Assembly (NCBI GenBank): GCA_002410065.1
Contig: DHQB01000020.1
Span: 1-64,000 of the forward strand
From: Bacteroidales bacterium UBA5349
GTDB taxonomy: Bacteria; Bacteroidota; Bacteroidia; Bacteroidales; Tenuifilaceae
DNA length: 64,000 nt
Reading direction: 5' to 3'
Position numbers and translations under genes: made by a program. Below the pieces are notes generated by a model. The model had not been told where the DNA came from, did not search any database, and was given only the letters and a program-made list of their open reading frames with translations. Shown one piece after another: positions 18,396 to 26,770 of this stretch (its first letter is position 1; the number at the start of each line of letters is the position of its first letter).

Positions 18396-18992
18396 ATGAA
18401 AGAGTTTGAACTAAACGGTTCGCTGAGGACCGAAACCGGAAAGAAAGTAGCCAAACAGCTACGGAAAGATGAAAATGTTCCTGCTGTATTATACGGCGGT
18501 GAAAAAAGTGTCCTTTTTAGCGTATCTGAAAGAGATATTAAAGGTCTTATCTACAGTCCCGATGTTCATTTGGTTAACCTAAACATCGATAAAAAAATTT
18601 ACAAGGCAATTATTCAAGAGTTGCAATTCCACCCTGTTACAGACAAGGTTATTCACCTCGATTTTTATCAAGTATATGAAGATAAGAAAATGACCATTGC
18701 CCTTCCTGTTAAGCTTGAAGGCTCGGCCGAAGGAGTTAAAGAAGGAGGTAAACTTACCCTTACAACTAAAAAACTAAGGGTTAACGGGTTAGTAAAAGAT
18801 CTACCCGAAACTCTTAGAGTTAATGTAACTGATATGGGACTTGGTAAGAGTCGAATAGTTGGCGACCTTAATTTTGATAAATTTGAAATTGTTGACCCAA
18901 AAACCACTGTTATTGCTACAGTTAAGTTAACTAGGGCAGCAAGAGGAGCACAAGCGGCTGCATCAACAGATGCACCTGTTGCTGAAGCATAA
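18396..18992 (+). CDS. rplY: 50S ribosomal protein L25 / general stress protein Ctc
   Basis: 198 residues. The N-terminal ~95 residues are the 5S-rRNA-binding L25 domain: GSLRTETGKKVAKQLRKDENVPAVLYGG, then VIHLDFYQV near 86-94. The C-terminal TL5/Ctc beta domain runs to about 185, followed by an Ala-rich tail. It is part of the large ribosomal subunit. First gene of an rplY-pth-S4 group with 25-bp and 8-bp gaps, linking ribosome structure with rescue of peptidyl-tRNA. Confidence 0.93.
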   Translation: MKEFELNGSLRTETGKKVAKQLRKDENVPAVLYGGEKSVLFSVSERDIKGLIYSPDVHLVNLNIDKKIYKAIIQELQFHPVTDKVIHLDFYQVYEDKKMTIALPVKLEGSAEGVKEGGKLTLTTKKLRVNGLVKDLPETLRVNVTDMGLGKSRIVGDLNFDKFEIVDPKTTVIATVKLTRAARGAQAAASTDAPVAEA

Positions 18993-19017
18993 ATATTAAA
19001 CCAAAAGGGTTAAGGCT

Positions 19018-19581
19018 TTGAAATATTTAATTGCCGGGCTAGGGAATATTGGTTCTGACTATTCCAATACCCGTCACAACATAGGTTTTAAGGTATTGGA
19101 CGCTCTTTCAGAGGCGTCCAATGCTGTTTTTAGTGCTAAACGTTACGGCGACATTGCCCAAGTTAGGCACAAAGGACGCACCTTTGTACTGCTCAAACCT
19201 TCCACCTTCATGAATCTGAGCGGTAAGGCTATAGCCTATTGGCTTAAGGCAGAAAAAATACCCATTGAGAATCTTTTGGTTGTTGTTGACGACATTGCCT
19301 TGCCAATTGGTACACTTCGAATTCGCAAAAAGGGCAGTGATGGTGGACATAACGGCCTTTTTGATATTATTCAAATTCTGGGCACACAGGAGTTTGCCCG
19401 CCTACGATTCGGAATTGGTGGCGATTTCCCAAAGGGGAATCAAGTACAATACGTCCTGGGCGAATGGACTCCAGAAGAAAAAGAAATTCTGCCTGAGCGC
19501 TGCAAAAAGGCCTCTGAGATAATCCTTTGCTTCGGAACCATAGGCCTTGAACTAACAATGACTCAGTATAACAAAAAGTAA
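19018..19581 (+). CDS. pth: Peptidyl-tRNA hydrolase
   Basis: 187 residues. Releases tRNA from prematurely dropped peptidyl-tRNA. The start is TTG at 19018, chosen because MKYLIAGLGNIG is the canonical N-terminus. Catalytic and substrate residues are visible in NTRHNIGFKVLDAL (His at about 20), LKPSTFMNLSGKAI near 60-73 and DDIALPIGTLRIRKKGSDGGHNG near 91-113. It follows rplY by 25 bp and precedes the S4 protein by 8 bp. The TTG start may lower its translation relative to its neighbours. Confidence 0.92.
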   Translation: MKYLIAGLGNIGSDYSNTRHNIGFKVLDALSEASNAVFSAKRYGDIAQVRHKGRTFVLLKPSTFMNLSGKAIAYWLKAEKIPIENLLVVVDDIALPIGTLRIRKKGSDGGHNGLFDIIQILGTQEFARLRFGIGGDFPKGNQVQYVLGEWTPEEKEILPERCKKASEIILCFGTIGLELTMTQYNKK

Positions 19582-19589
19582 CCTTTTAC

Positions 19590-19976
19590 ATGAGCCTTGA
19601 CAATAACACTCGTATTGATAAATGGCTTTGGATGCTGCGCATATTCAAAACACGCAGTTTGGCAACCGAAGAGTGCAAAAAAGGGCGAGTTAAAATTAAC
19701 GATACTGAGGTAAAACCGTCGAAGGAGGTCAAAATTGGCGACACCGTTACAGTTCGTAAATCGCCAGTTATATACTCATACGTAGTTAAGGGAATACCTA
19801 AAAGCAGGGTTGGCGCCAAGTTGGTTGACGATTACCTTGAGAATATTACCCCCGATGAAGAATGCGCAAAACTAGAACCTGGCTTTCTGGCTTTCCAGGG
19901 TCATAGAAAACCTGGACTTGGCAGACCAACCAAGAAGGAGCGCAGAACTCTAGATGAACTCAGAGGCTCTGAATAG
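19590..19976 (+). CDS. RNA-binding S4-domain protein, Hsp15/HslR-like
   Basis: 128 residues. An S4 RNA-binding domain occupies residues 6-65: IDKWLWMLRIFKTRSLATEECKKGRV, then KPSKEVKIGDTVTVRK. The basic C-terminus contains GRPTKKERRTLDEL near 111-124. Hsp15 proteins bind free 50S subunits carrying nascent chains, so co-transcription with pth fits a stalled-ribosome rescue role. The gene converges with the DCC gene across 13 bp. Confidence 0.85.
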   Translation: MSLDNNTRIDKWLWMLRIFKTRSLATEECKKGRVKINDTEVKPSKEVKIGDTVTVRKSPVIYSYVVKGIPKSRVGAKLVDDYLENITPDEECAKLEPGFLAFQGHRKPGLGRPTKKERRTLDELRGSE

Positions 19977-19989
19977 GAATGAAATTAAT

Positions 19990-20388
19990 TTAAATTTCCG
20001 TTTTGGGTGGTGTTGAATAGTAGCAGGTTTGCCTCTTCCCAAACCATTTATACCTATTCCTAGAAATCATATTGTAGAAAAAATCTCGGATTGGATTTGG
20101 AATAATTACAATAACTGACCAAAGCACAATCCACCCCCCACCAAGAGACCTTAAAACGCTGAGCACTGCCCTTGATCTTATAGTAATATCTCCTTGGACG
20201 CTAACAAAAACAACAGTTTGTAGGGGCAAATCAGATAAAACTTCGGATAGTGGAGTATCTGGCAAATCCTGCAAAGGAAGCAAACTAATGTGCCCCTTCT
20301 TATCATGTCTCTGAACAAAGCGAACGAGCCACGAACAGAGGTTACAGTAACCATCGTAAACAAGGGTAGGTATAGCAAATGCAGTCAT
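19990..20388 (-). CDS. DCC-family (DUF393) thiol-disulfide oxidoreductase-like protein
   Basis: 132 residues. The signature VYDGYCNLCSWLVRFVQRHD at about residues 10-29 contains the D-x-x-C-x-x-C motif of the DUF393/DCC family, predicted to have a thioredoxin-like active site. A hydrophobic stretch SLGGGWIVLWSVIVIIP lies near residue 83. Its ATG overlaps the flavin-reductase stop codon by one base (TAATG), indicating translational coupling. The biological role of the family is poorly defined. Confidence 0.8.
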   Translation of the reverse strand: MTAFAIPTLVYDGYCNLCSWLVRFVQRHDKKGHISLLPLQDLPDTPLSEVLSDLPLQTVVFVSVQGDITIRSRAVLSVLRSLGGGWIVLWSVIVIIPNPIRDFFYNMISRNRYKWFGKRQTCYYSTPPKTEI

Positions 20389-20915
20389 TAACTCAACTTT
20401 TCATAGCACCCAAAAATCTCTGCAATATAAAATCTATGATGATCCTTTGCGGCATAAACCTTACTATCGATAGATAAATCGATAAAGCAATCCGATTTTA
20501 TATCATCAGCATAAAGTTTTTTACACTCAAAAATGAGTCGTGCTTGCTGAAAAGCAATTGCTCCAATAGGGGTTGTTATTGGTGTTAAACCTGTTTCCTT
20601 TGGCTTATCGAAGTCTCTCCCCGACTTTGATCCACAGAATGATAGGGCTTCTCGAAAGTTGCCGTGGCCAAAGAATGATAAAGTAAAGGCATCAAAAGTC
20701 TCGGTAAACTTATGAGTGTGGCGTTGTGGTCTGACAAATGCAATGGCCACAGGCTTGTTCCATAGAACGCCAAACCCACCCCAACTGGCTGTCATGGTAT
20801 TGAAATCGTTCTCAACCCCTGCGGTGACCAACATCCACTCCTTATCGAGCATATCAAATACATTCTCATTAAAGAGGGAGAGATCCCTCTTTTTGAAACC
20901 TTGAATTAAATCCAT
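20388..20915 (-). CDS. Flavin reductase family protein
   Basis: 175 residues from ATG at 20915 (MDLIQGFKKRDLSLF); an in-frame upstream ATG would add 12 hydrophobic residues. It resembles FMN-binding split-barrel flavin reductase-like proteins: VTAGVENDFNTMTASWGGFGVLWNKPVAIAFVR is the region that binds FMN (about residues 28-60), and THKFTETFDAFTLSFF follows. It probably binds FMN and reduces flavin with NAD(P)H, but some members are not reductases. It is translationally coupled to the downstream DCC gene, suggesting a redox pair. Confidence 0.78.
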   Translation of the reverse strand: MDLIQGFKKRDLSLFNENVFDMLDKEWMLVTAGVENDFNTMTASWGGFGVLWNKPVAIAFVRPQRHTHKFTETFDAFTLSFFGHGNFREALSFCGSKSGRDFDKPKETGLTPITTPIGAIAFQQARLIFECKKLYADDIKSDCFIDLSIDSKVYAAKDHHRFYIAEIFGCYEKLS

Positions 20916-20957
20916 AATAAAGATTTTTTTAAAGAAATGGGAATACTGCAAAAGTAA

Positions 20958-21938
20958 CTACTTATAGTATTCGTAGGAATACTTGTAAAGAACCCTATAG
21001 CGGTATGGTGCAAAGTACTGGTCGGTTTCAACCAATTTGCCCTCCTTGTCGTAGGTTGACTGCTTATGTGAAAATTCATCCTTCTGCCCTTCGCTCCATT
21101 GCTCCTCAAGAAGGTTTTCTTTTAAATCGTAACTATACTTTGATTGGGTAAATTTTGTCCCATCAGGATTATGCTGAATTACCTCAACAAGCATATCAGC
21201 ATTATTATAAACGTATTGCAACCTTTTTAAAAGCTTCCCAGAGAAATATTCGTTTGCTTCAATTTCTCTGCCTTTTAAGTCGTATTTACTAATTGTTTTC
21301 TTTAACTCTTTACCATCGGCACCAACTCGCTTTTCTTCAAGCAGGTTACCATTAGAATCTAATTTCTTGTAAACTATTGCACTTAACGTTTTATCAGGGA
21401 TATAAATATTTATCTGCTGATTGTTGCCATCGTAGGTATAAACCCATCTTTCATCAACCTTATTACCTATCCCATACTTTACGATTTCCTTTAGATTATC
21501 GTTTGGGAAATAATCGTAGGTTACCCTATATCCGGTTGCTCCATCAAAAATCACCTCAACAGTCTTAATCCCCTTGTTATTGTAGTGGATAGATTGCTTA
21601 TAACTAACCTCATAATCAGGCTTATAAAGTTTTTGATACATTATATATTCTGTACGCAGATTATCGCTATTGTATTTGTAAATCAAGCGAGAGGAAATCT
21701 CTCCATTTGATCTGTAATTGATAATCTCAATGGGATTTCCGCTTTTATCGTAACTGGTTTCGGTTGTTTTATAGCCTTTGGGGTTTGGCTCCCCTTGGGT
21801 GTATCTATGGGTCCACTGCGTAACTGCCTTTACATTACTTTCAGCAATACGCACACGTTCCTTCTCTTCGTTTTTAGTTTGTGCAGATAACGTTTGGGAG
21901 AATAGTAATATTAACACAATTGAAAAACTCACTCTCAT
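20958..21938 (-). CDS. Exported protein with YD/RHS-like repeats
   Basis: 326 residues. The signal peptide MRVSFSIVLILLFSQTLSAQ ends at residue 20. The mature part is a series of ~20-residue units of the form YDxxGNxxEExxYxxxGxxxxRxxYxYN, for example YDKSGNPIEIINY, LDSNGNLLEEKRV and YDLKGREIEANEY. These resemble tandem YD/RHS-type beta repeats, probably forming an elongated surface or periplasmic structure. There is no C-terminal toxin domain and no sorting domain. Function is unknown. Confidence 0.65.
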   Translation of the reverse strand: MRVSFSIVLILLFSQTLSAQTKNEEKERVRIAESNVKAVTQWTHRYTQGEPNPKGYKTTETSYDKSGNPIEIINYRSNGEISSRLIYKYNSDNLRTEYIMYQKLYKPDYEVSYKQSIHYNNKGIKTVEVIFDGATGYRVTYDYFPNDNLKEIVKYGIGNKVDERWVYTYDGNNQQINIYIPDKTLSAIVYKKLDSNGNLLEEKRVGADGKELKKTISKYDLKGREIEANEYFSGKLLKRLQYVYNNADMLVEVIQHNPDGTKFTQSKYSYDLKENLLEEQWSEGQKDEFSHKQSTYDKEGKLVETDQYFAPYRYRVLYKYSYEYYK

Positions 21939-21998
21939 AGTTTTGGCTTTTTAATAAAGTCTATTTTAAAAACAAATATCTAATAAATTGGTTTAGTG

Positions 21999-22580
21999 TT
22001 AATCCTCTCTCCCTACAGGTAAATCAAAAGGTATAGTAACAGCCAGCAAGAAATAGTGTCGATTATTATCATAAGGGACAAAATGGTAAAAAAGTTTTTT
22101 ACCCGATTTTCGGGCAATATCAATCAGGCCTAATCCTGCTCCCCCTTTTTCATTCAAATTCCCCTCCATCATTTGCTTTAAAAAAATCTTCTTAAGCATA
22201 TTTCTATCGGCATTGTTAATGGTAAGTATCCTCTCCTCTAGCGCTTTTAGCTTATCGTTACTAACCAAATTCCCAGTAACCACATAAAACGACTCCTTCT
22301 CTTGCCCAACAATAAATAGGCCATTCCCTATCTGCCTGTCATTTGTATCGAAATCATCGGAATGCTTTGTGATATTCTGAAGGCATTCTATCATAATATG
22401 AAAAACTCTTTTACGGATTGAGGTGGGCAGATTTTTCTCCGCTATCTTTCTGTTGGCCATAAAAGCAAACGAACGCATTATCTGGTGGTTCATCTCCCCT
22501 TTGTAAATCAGGGGGAAACCACTAGTGGCCATCTCACTGGTGAGCGTTGTTTTTATGAAGTAGATAATATTATCCATCAA
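21999..22580 (-). CDS. SiaB-family GHKL kinase (DUF6272)
   Basis: 193 residues. A GHKL-type ATPase without a sensor. The N-box is seen in FHIMIECLQNITKHSDD near residues 65-81 and the G-box region in EKGGAGLGLIDIARKSGKK near 146-164. In pseudomonads SiaB phosphorylates SiaC, opposed by the SpoIIE-type phosphatase SiaA. A SpoIIE-type phosphatase gene lies at the right end of this window, too far away to call an operon. It is a single gene on the minus strand. The kinase role is inferred from the family. Confidence 0.75.
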   Translation of the reverse strand: MMDNIIYFIKTTLTSEMATSGFPLIYKGEMNHQIMRSFAFMANRKIAEKNLPTSIRKRVFHIMIECLQNITKHSDDFDTNDRQIGNGLFIVGQEKESFYVVTGNLVSNDKLKALEERILTINNADRNMLKKIFLKQMMEGNLNEKGGAGLGLIDIARKSGKKLFYHFVPYDNNRHYFLLAVTIPFDLPVGRED

Positions 22581-22701
22581 GGAATGAAATTATAAAAAAA
22601 AACTATATTCCTTCAAAAATTGTGCAACAAAATTACACTATTTTACAATTGTTAGCTTTTACTTGACTGGTGAACTATTTTAGTAAATTAAAATTCAGGA
22701 A

Positions 22702-23682
22702 TTAGGGAATAAAAACTTCTAACACTTTCGCATTGTCTCTGGGGTTTAAAGTCACACCCGATAACGAAGCAGGTATTAGCGCTATTTCGCCTGAGCATAT
22801 GCTAACAGGATCATTGTTAGGGGTGTGCAATTCAATTGCTCCACTAATACTAACGTACAATCGGAACGAATCGTACCCAATAAACTCACGAACTAATTTC
22901 TGGTTAAGGGAAAACCTATTTACCTGAAAGTGCGGATTACTTATCAGCTCTTGCTCTTTATTCTCCTCAATCTGTAATGATTTCAGTTTTAATGGATCAG
23001 TATCAAAATCAATGGTATCAGCAGCCAAATCAAGGTGTAACTCCCTACCCTTTCCTTGAGCATCAACCCTATCCCAATCGTAAACCCTATAAGTAATATC
23101 TGATGTTTGTTGTATCTCAACCAATAATACTCCCTTACCGAGTGAATGCAAACTTCTGGAAGGGATATAAATAAAATCATCCCCCTTAACCCCAACATAC
23201 TTTAGGCTAGAACTTAACCCACCACTTTTAACTTGGTCAACAAATTCATTGCGGGTTAACTTTTTGCTAAACCCCGTTACAATCTGCGAATCGTTTTGGC
23301 TATCCATCATATACCAAAATTCTGTTTTACCAAAGGCATGATGACGCTCCCTTGCCATCTCATCGTCGGGGTGTACCTGAACAGACAGAAACTCGTTGGT
23401 ATCAATCAGCTTTATAAGTAAAGGAAATTCAACTCCAAACTTCTGATAAACTGATTCTCCAACCAAATCGTCCATGTAAACACCAATCAACTCCTCAATA
23501 TTATTGCCAGCCAAAAAACCATTTTCTACAACCGACAAACTCCCTTCTACTGCTGAGAGAATCCAGCACTCACCAATAGGCATGCTACTCCCTTCCTCCG
23601 TTAGGTTGATAAGATTTTTTAACCTATCACCACCCCATACCCTCTCCTTTAGGATAGGCTTAAACTTTAATGGGTAAAGCAT
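22702..23682 (-). CDS. manA: Mannose-6-phosphate isomerase, class I
   Basis: 326 residues. Interconverts mannose 6-phosphate and fructose 6-phosphate, feeding GDP-mannose for glycans. It begins YPLKFKPILKERVWGGDRL, a typical start. Zinc-ligand motifs are LSVQVHPDDEMARERH (about 98-113) and GKTEFWYMMDS; SRSLHSLGKGVLLVEIQQTSD (about 175-195) is the second ligand/active-site region. The short C-terminal cupin is normal for Bacteroidota enzymes. It may support the mannosyltransferase-like enzyme encoded near the start of the window. Confidence 0.88.
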   Translation of the reverse strand: MLYPLKFKPILKERVWGGDRLKNLINLTEEGSSMPIGECWILSAVEGSLSVVENGFLAGNNIEELIGVYMDDLVGESVYQKFGVEFPLLIKLIDTNEFLSVQVHPDDEMARERHHAFGKTEFWYMMDSQNDSQIVTGFSKKLTRNEFVDQVKSGGLSSSLKYVGVKGDDFIYIPSRSLHSLGKGVLLVEIQQTSDITYRVYDWDRVDAQGKGRELHLDLAADTIDFDTDPLKLKSLQIEENKEQELISNPHFQVNRFSLNQKLVREFIGYDSFRLYVSISGAIELHTPNNDPVSICSGEIALIPASLSGVTLNPRDNAKVLEVFIP

Positions 23683-23827
23683 AAAAAATATTTAGTTGAA
23701 CATTCTAAGTCTCAAAAAAATGAATTATTCTCAAACAACAAAAGAAATACCCTTTATATTGCTGAAAAGATTCGTATTTTAGCGCAAAAGAGATTTACAA
23801 AGTTAACCATTAAATCCAATTGTAGTA

Positions 23828-24445
23828 ATGCTTATTGTAGGTATCGCAGGTGGAACTGGCTCAGGAAAAACAACGGTTGTAAAGCGCATTGTAGAATGTC
23901 TCCCCCAAGGGGAAGTGGTTGTAATTCCCCAAGACTCTTACTACAAAGATAGTTCACACCTCCCAATGGAGAAGAGGCAAGAGATAAACTTCGACCACCC
24001 CTCATCAATTGAATTTGAATTACTTGTTGAACATGTTAAACATCTTAAAAGAGGCGAACACATCGATCAACCTATCTATTCCTACCTAACCTGCACCCGA
24101 GCTAACGAAACCGTTACCATTTCGCCAAAGCATGTGGTGATTATTGAAGGAATTTTAATTCTAACTAATCCTGAATTAAGGGATTTAATGGACATTAAAA
24201 TATATGTTGATGCCGATGCTGATGATAGACTTTCAAGAGTAATTTTTAGGGATATTGTAGAAAGAGGGCGATCAATTAACAAGGTTCTTGAGCGATACGA
24301 AAAAACAGTAAAGCCAATGCACCTTCAGTTTATTGAGCCAACAAAAAGATATGCTGATATTATTGTTCCGCAAGGTGGAGAGAACTCCGTTGCCATAAAT
24401 ATACTAACCTCAATAATTGAGAAGAACCTATCGGGCACAACCTAA
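23828..24445 (+). CDS. udk: Uridine kinase
   Basis: 205 residues. Phosphorylates uridine and cytidine in pyrimidine salvage. The P-loop GIAGGTGSGKTTV is at residues 5-17. Family motifs: PQDSYYKD near 37, NFDHPSSIEFELL near 58, QPIYSYLTCTR near 82 and IIEGILIL near 107. RDIVERGRSI near residue 141 corresponds to the lid. It precedes the exonuclease gene by 11 bp and is probably co-transcribed with it. Confidence 0.92.
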   Translation: MLIVGIAGGTGSGKTTVVKRIVECLPQGEVVVIPQDSYYKDSSHLPMEKRQEINFDHPSSIEFELLVEHVKHLKRGEHIDQPIYSYLTCTRANETVTISPKHVVIIEGILILTNPELRDLMDIKIYVDADADDRLSRVIFRDIVERGRSINKVLERYEKTVKPMHLQFIEPTKRYADIIVPQGGENSVAINILTSIIEKNLSGTT

Positions 24446-24456
24446 AATTCAACATC

Positions 24457-25176
24457 ATGATTGACAACTATAAAAACGAGGACATTCTGTTTCTGGATAT
24501 TGAAACAGTTCCACAATTCGAAAGTTACAATCAGCTCCCAGATGCATTTAAAGAACTATGGGCTAAAAAGGCTAAAAAAATAAGTGCAGAGGAAGAATCG
24601 CCTGAAGAGGTATACCAACGCGCAGGTATTTACGCCGAGTTTGGTAAAATCATCTGCATCTCGGTTGGCCTTATAGTCAACAAGGATGATAAAATCGTTT
24701 TTCGCGTAAAATCGTTTGCAGATCAGGACGAAGCCGAGCTACTGAAAGGCTTTGTTGACATGCTCAATAAGTTTTCGGCAAAACCAAATGCTACCCTCTG
24801 CGCTCACAATGGCAAAGAGTTTGACTTCCCATACATCGCACGTCGATGTTTAATCAACGGGATTAGGTTACCAAAAATCCTCGACATTGCAGGCAAAAAG
24901 CCTTGGGAAGTTATGTTTCTTGATACCATGGAACTTTGGAAGTTTGGCGATTATAAACATTACACCTCGCTAAACCTTTTAACCCACATCTTTAATATCC
25001 CCACACCAAAAGATGATATTGATGGTAGTCAGGTTGCAGAGGTTTTCTACAAAGAAAAAGATTTAGAAAGAATTGTTCGATACTGCGAAAAGGATGTTTT
25101 GGCCGTTGCACAACTTCTTTTACGATACAAAAACGAACCAACTATCGAACCTAATAACATTGAGGTTGCCCACTAG
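24457..25176 (+). CDS. DEDD-type 3'-5' exonuclease (ribonuclease H-like, PolB-like)
   Basis: 239 residues. RNase H-like exonuclease fold. Exo I is ILFLDIETVPQ at about residues 10-20 (Asp, Glu), exo II is CAHNGKEFDFPYIARR near 114-129, and exo III is YCEKDVLAVAQLLLRY near 209-224. This is the Bacteroidota predicted 3'-5' exonuclease related to DNA polymerase B exonuclease domains. Nucleic-acid proofreading or repair is inferred. It lies 11 bp after udk. Its stop codon overlaps the stop of the convergent hydrolase gene (shared CTAG, 4-bp overlap). Confidence 0.83.
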   Translation: MIDNYKNEDILFLDIETVPQFESYNQLPDAFKELWAKKAKKISAEEESPEEVYQRAGIYAEFGKIICISVGLIVNKDDKIVFRVKSFADQDEAELLKGFVDMLNKFSAKPNATLCAHNGKEFDFPYIARRCLINGIRLPKILDIAGKKPWEVMFLDTMELWKFGDYKHYTSLNLLTHIFNIPTPKDDIDGSQVAEVFYKEKDLERIVRYCEKDVLAVAQLLLRYKNEPTIEPNNIEVAH

Positions 25177-25985
25177 CGGTTTAGGCTAGTCAAAAACTCA
25201 TTCAGCACACTCAGAAACTCGCGAGGATTTTCGGCATGGAGCCAATGCCCTGCATTACTAACCACATCAACCCTATAGTTGCTAAAATAGTCCCCAATTC
25301 TCGCAGTTCCTTCAGCATTCATATAGGGTGATTTTTCGCTTTTAATGAATTGAGTTCTCACTAAAATCTGATTTTTGATTTCGTAGGGCAAGGATGGTGA
25401 CATAAGCGATTCTAGATTTTGGCTTAATGCCTCAACGTTTAGCATCCATCCAAAGGAACCATCATCCTCCCTTTTTATATTTTTGAGAAGGAACTGCCGA
25501 ACCATTTTATTGGGCACAGATACGGATAAAGCGCTATCCAAATCGCCCCTACTATTTGCACTCTTAACATCAAGATTAAGCAAACCCGAAATAATCTTTT
25601 GATGAACAAGCATCTGCTCTTTATCTATACTTGGTTTTGAGCCAAGATTAAATGGGACTATATCGGCTACAACTAAACCTTTTAAAAACTCTGGGTATTG
25701 ATATGCAAACAACGATGCTGTTTTGCCTCCCATTGAATGCCCAATAAGAACAGCGTTTTTTAACGAGAGTTTGCCGAAAAGTTGATGTAAATCGGAAACC
25801 ATATTAGAGTAGGTATGCGTTATACTGTGGGGGCTATGTCCGTGGTTTCGCTGATCGACCAAAATCACACGATTCTGCACCGATAACTCCCTGCCTATGC
25901 TCATCCAATTATCGGATGCGCCATAAAGGCCATGCAGAATAACAATGGGCTCACCAGAGCCCATTTCGCGATAGAACAAATCCAT
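25173..25985 (-). CDS. Alpha/beta-fold hydrolase (YbfF-like esterase)
   Basis: 270 residues from ATG at 25985, 4 bp after pdxJ; a TTG at 25997 would overlap pdxJ and is less likely. Features: oxyanion region ILHGLYGASDNWMSIGREL near residue 16, VDQRNHGHSPHS near 43, nucleophile elbow GHSMGGKTAS near 84-93, and catalytic His in SNAGHWLHAENPREF near the C-terminus. The fold resembles the YbfF/ABHD11 type acting on acyl esters. Substrate unknown. Translation probably follows pdxJ. Confidence 0.85.
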   Translation of the reverse strand: MDLFYREMGSGEPIVILHGLYGASDNWMSIGRELSVQNRVILVDQRNHGHSPHSITHTYSNMVSDLHQLFGKLSLKNAVLIGHSMGGKTASLFAYQYPEFLKGLVVADIVPFNLGSKPSIDKEQMLVHQKIISGLLNLDVKSANSRGDLDSALSVSVPNKMVRQFLLKNIKREDDGSFGWMLNVEALSQNLESLMSPSLPYEIKNQILVRTQFIKSEKSPYMNAEGTARIGDYFSNYRVDVVSNAGHWLHAENPREFLSVLNEFLTSLNR

Positions 25986-25989
25986 AATA

Positions 25990-26709
25990 CTATCCAATTT
26001 TTAGTTTCCTAAGATACATCTGCACTGTATTCTCTAGCCCATAGTAAAGGGCATCGGCAATAAGGGCATGCCCAATGGAGACCTCTTCGATCCAAGGAAT
26101 ATTTGCAATAAAGAAATTAAGATTATCAAGGCTTAAATCGTGCCCAGCATTTAGGCCTAAACCGAGTTGCCTCGCAGTTTCTGCTGCTTTTACAAAAGGC
26201 TCTACAGCCTTTTCAGGATTGGTCCCAAAACCAATAGCGTAAGGCTCCGTGTAAAGTTCAACCCTATCGGTCCCTGTATCCTTGGCATACTTAATAAGTT
26301 CAGGGTTATCATCAATAAAGATTGATGTTCTAATGCCTGCCTCCTTAAATCGTTTAATAACATTAATAAGAAAATCTTTATTGGTTTTGGTATCCCAACC
26401 TGCATTGGAAGTTATTGCATCGGGTGGGTCGGGCACCAAGGTTACCTGATGCGGCTTAACCCCAAGCACAAGTTCCATAAAAGACTCTGAAGGGTACCCC
26501 TCAATATTAAATTCGGTGGTAATAATCGGGCGAATTTCACGAACATCGCTATACCTAATGTGGCGTTCGTCGGGGCGCGGATGAACAGTAATACCCTGTG
26601 CACCAAAGTGCTGACAATCAATTGCAGCCTTTAAAACGCTTGGAATTTGCCCCCCTCGGGCATTACGAAGAGTTGCAATTTTATTAATATTTACACTTAA
26701 GCGAGTCAT
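25990..26709 (-). CDS. pdxJ: Pyridoxine 5'-phosphate synthase
   Basis: 239 residues. Condenses 1-deoxyxylulose 5-phosphate with 3-amino-1-hydroxyacetone phosphate in the DXP-dependent vitamin B6 pathway. A TIM barrel beginning LSVNINKIATLRNARGG, with ITVHPRPDERHIRYSDV near residue 38, NIEGYPSESFM near 68, VTLVPDPPDA near 94 and GLNAGHDLSLDNL near 186. The length is exact for the family. It shares a face-to-face promoter region with the divergent CBS gene. Confidence 0.94.
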   Translation of the reverse strand: MTRLSVNINKIATLRNARGGQIPSVLKAAIDCQHFGAQGITVHPRPDERHIRYSDVREIRPIITTEFNIEGYPSESFMELVLGVKPHQVTLVPDPPDAITSNAGWDTKTNKDFLINVIKRFKEAGIRTSIFIDDNPELIKYAKDTGTDRVELYTEPYAIGFGTNPEKAVEPFVKAAETARQLGLGLNAGHDLSLDNLNFFIANIPWIEEVSIGHALIADALYYGLENTVQMYLRKLKIG

Positions 26710-26728
26710 ATATATTTATTTTTGGAGT

Positions 26729-26744
26729 TACCTTTGCAAAGATA
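26729..26744. promoter_or_regulatory. Abutting divergent -7 elements (pdxJ and CBS gene)
   Basis: TACCTTTG (26729-26736) reads rightwards. The adjacent CAAAGATA (26737-26744) is TATCTTTG on the minus strand. The two consensus elements touch back to back with no spacer, so polymerase binding for one direction should exclude the other. Confidence 0.5.
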
Positions 26745-26770
26745 AGCTAAAAATTAAATGGCAGCAGAAT

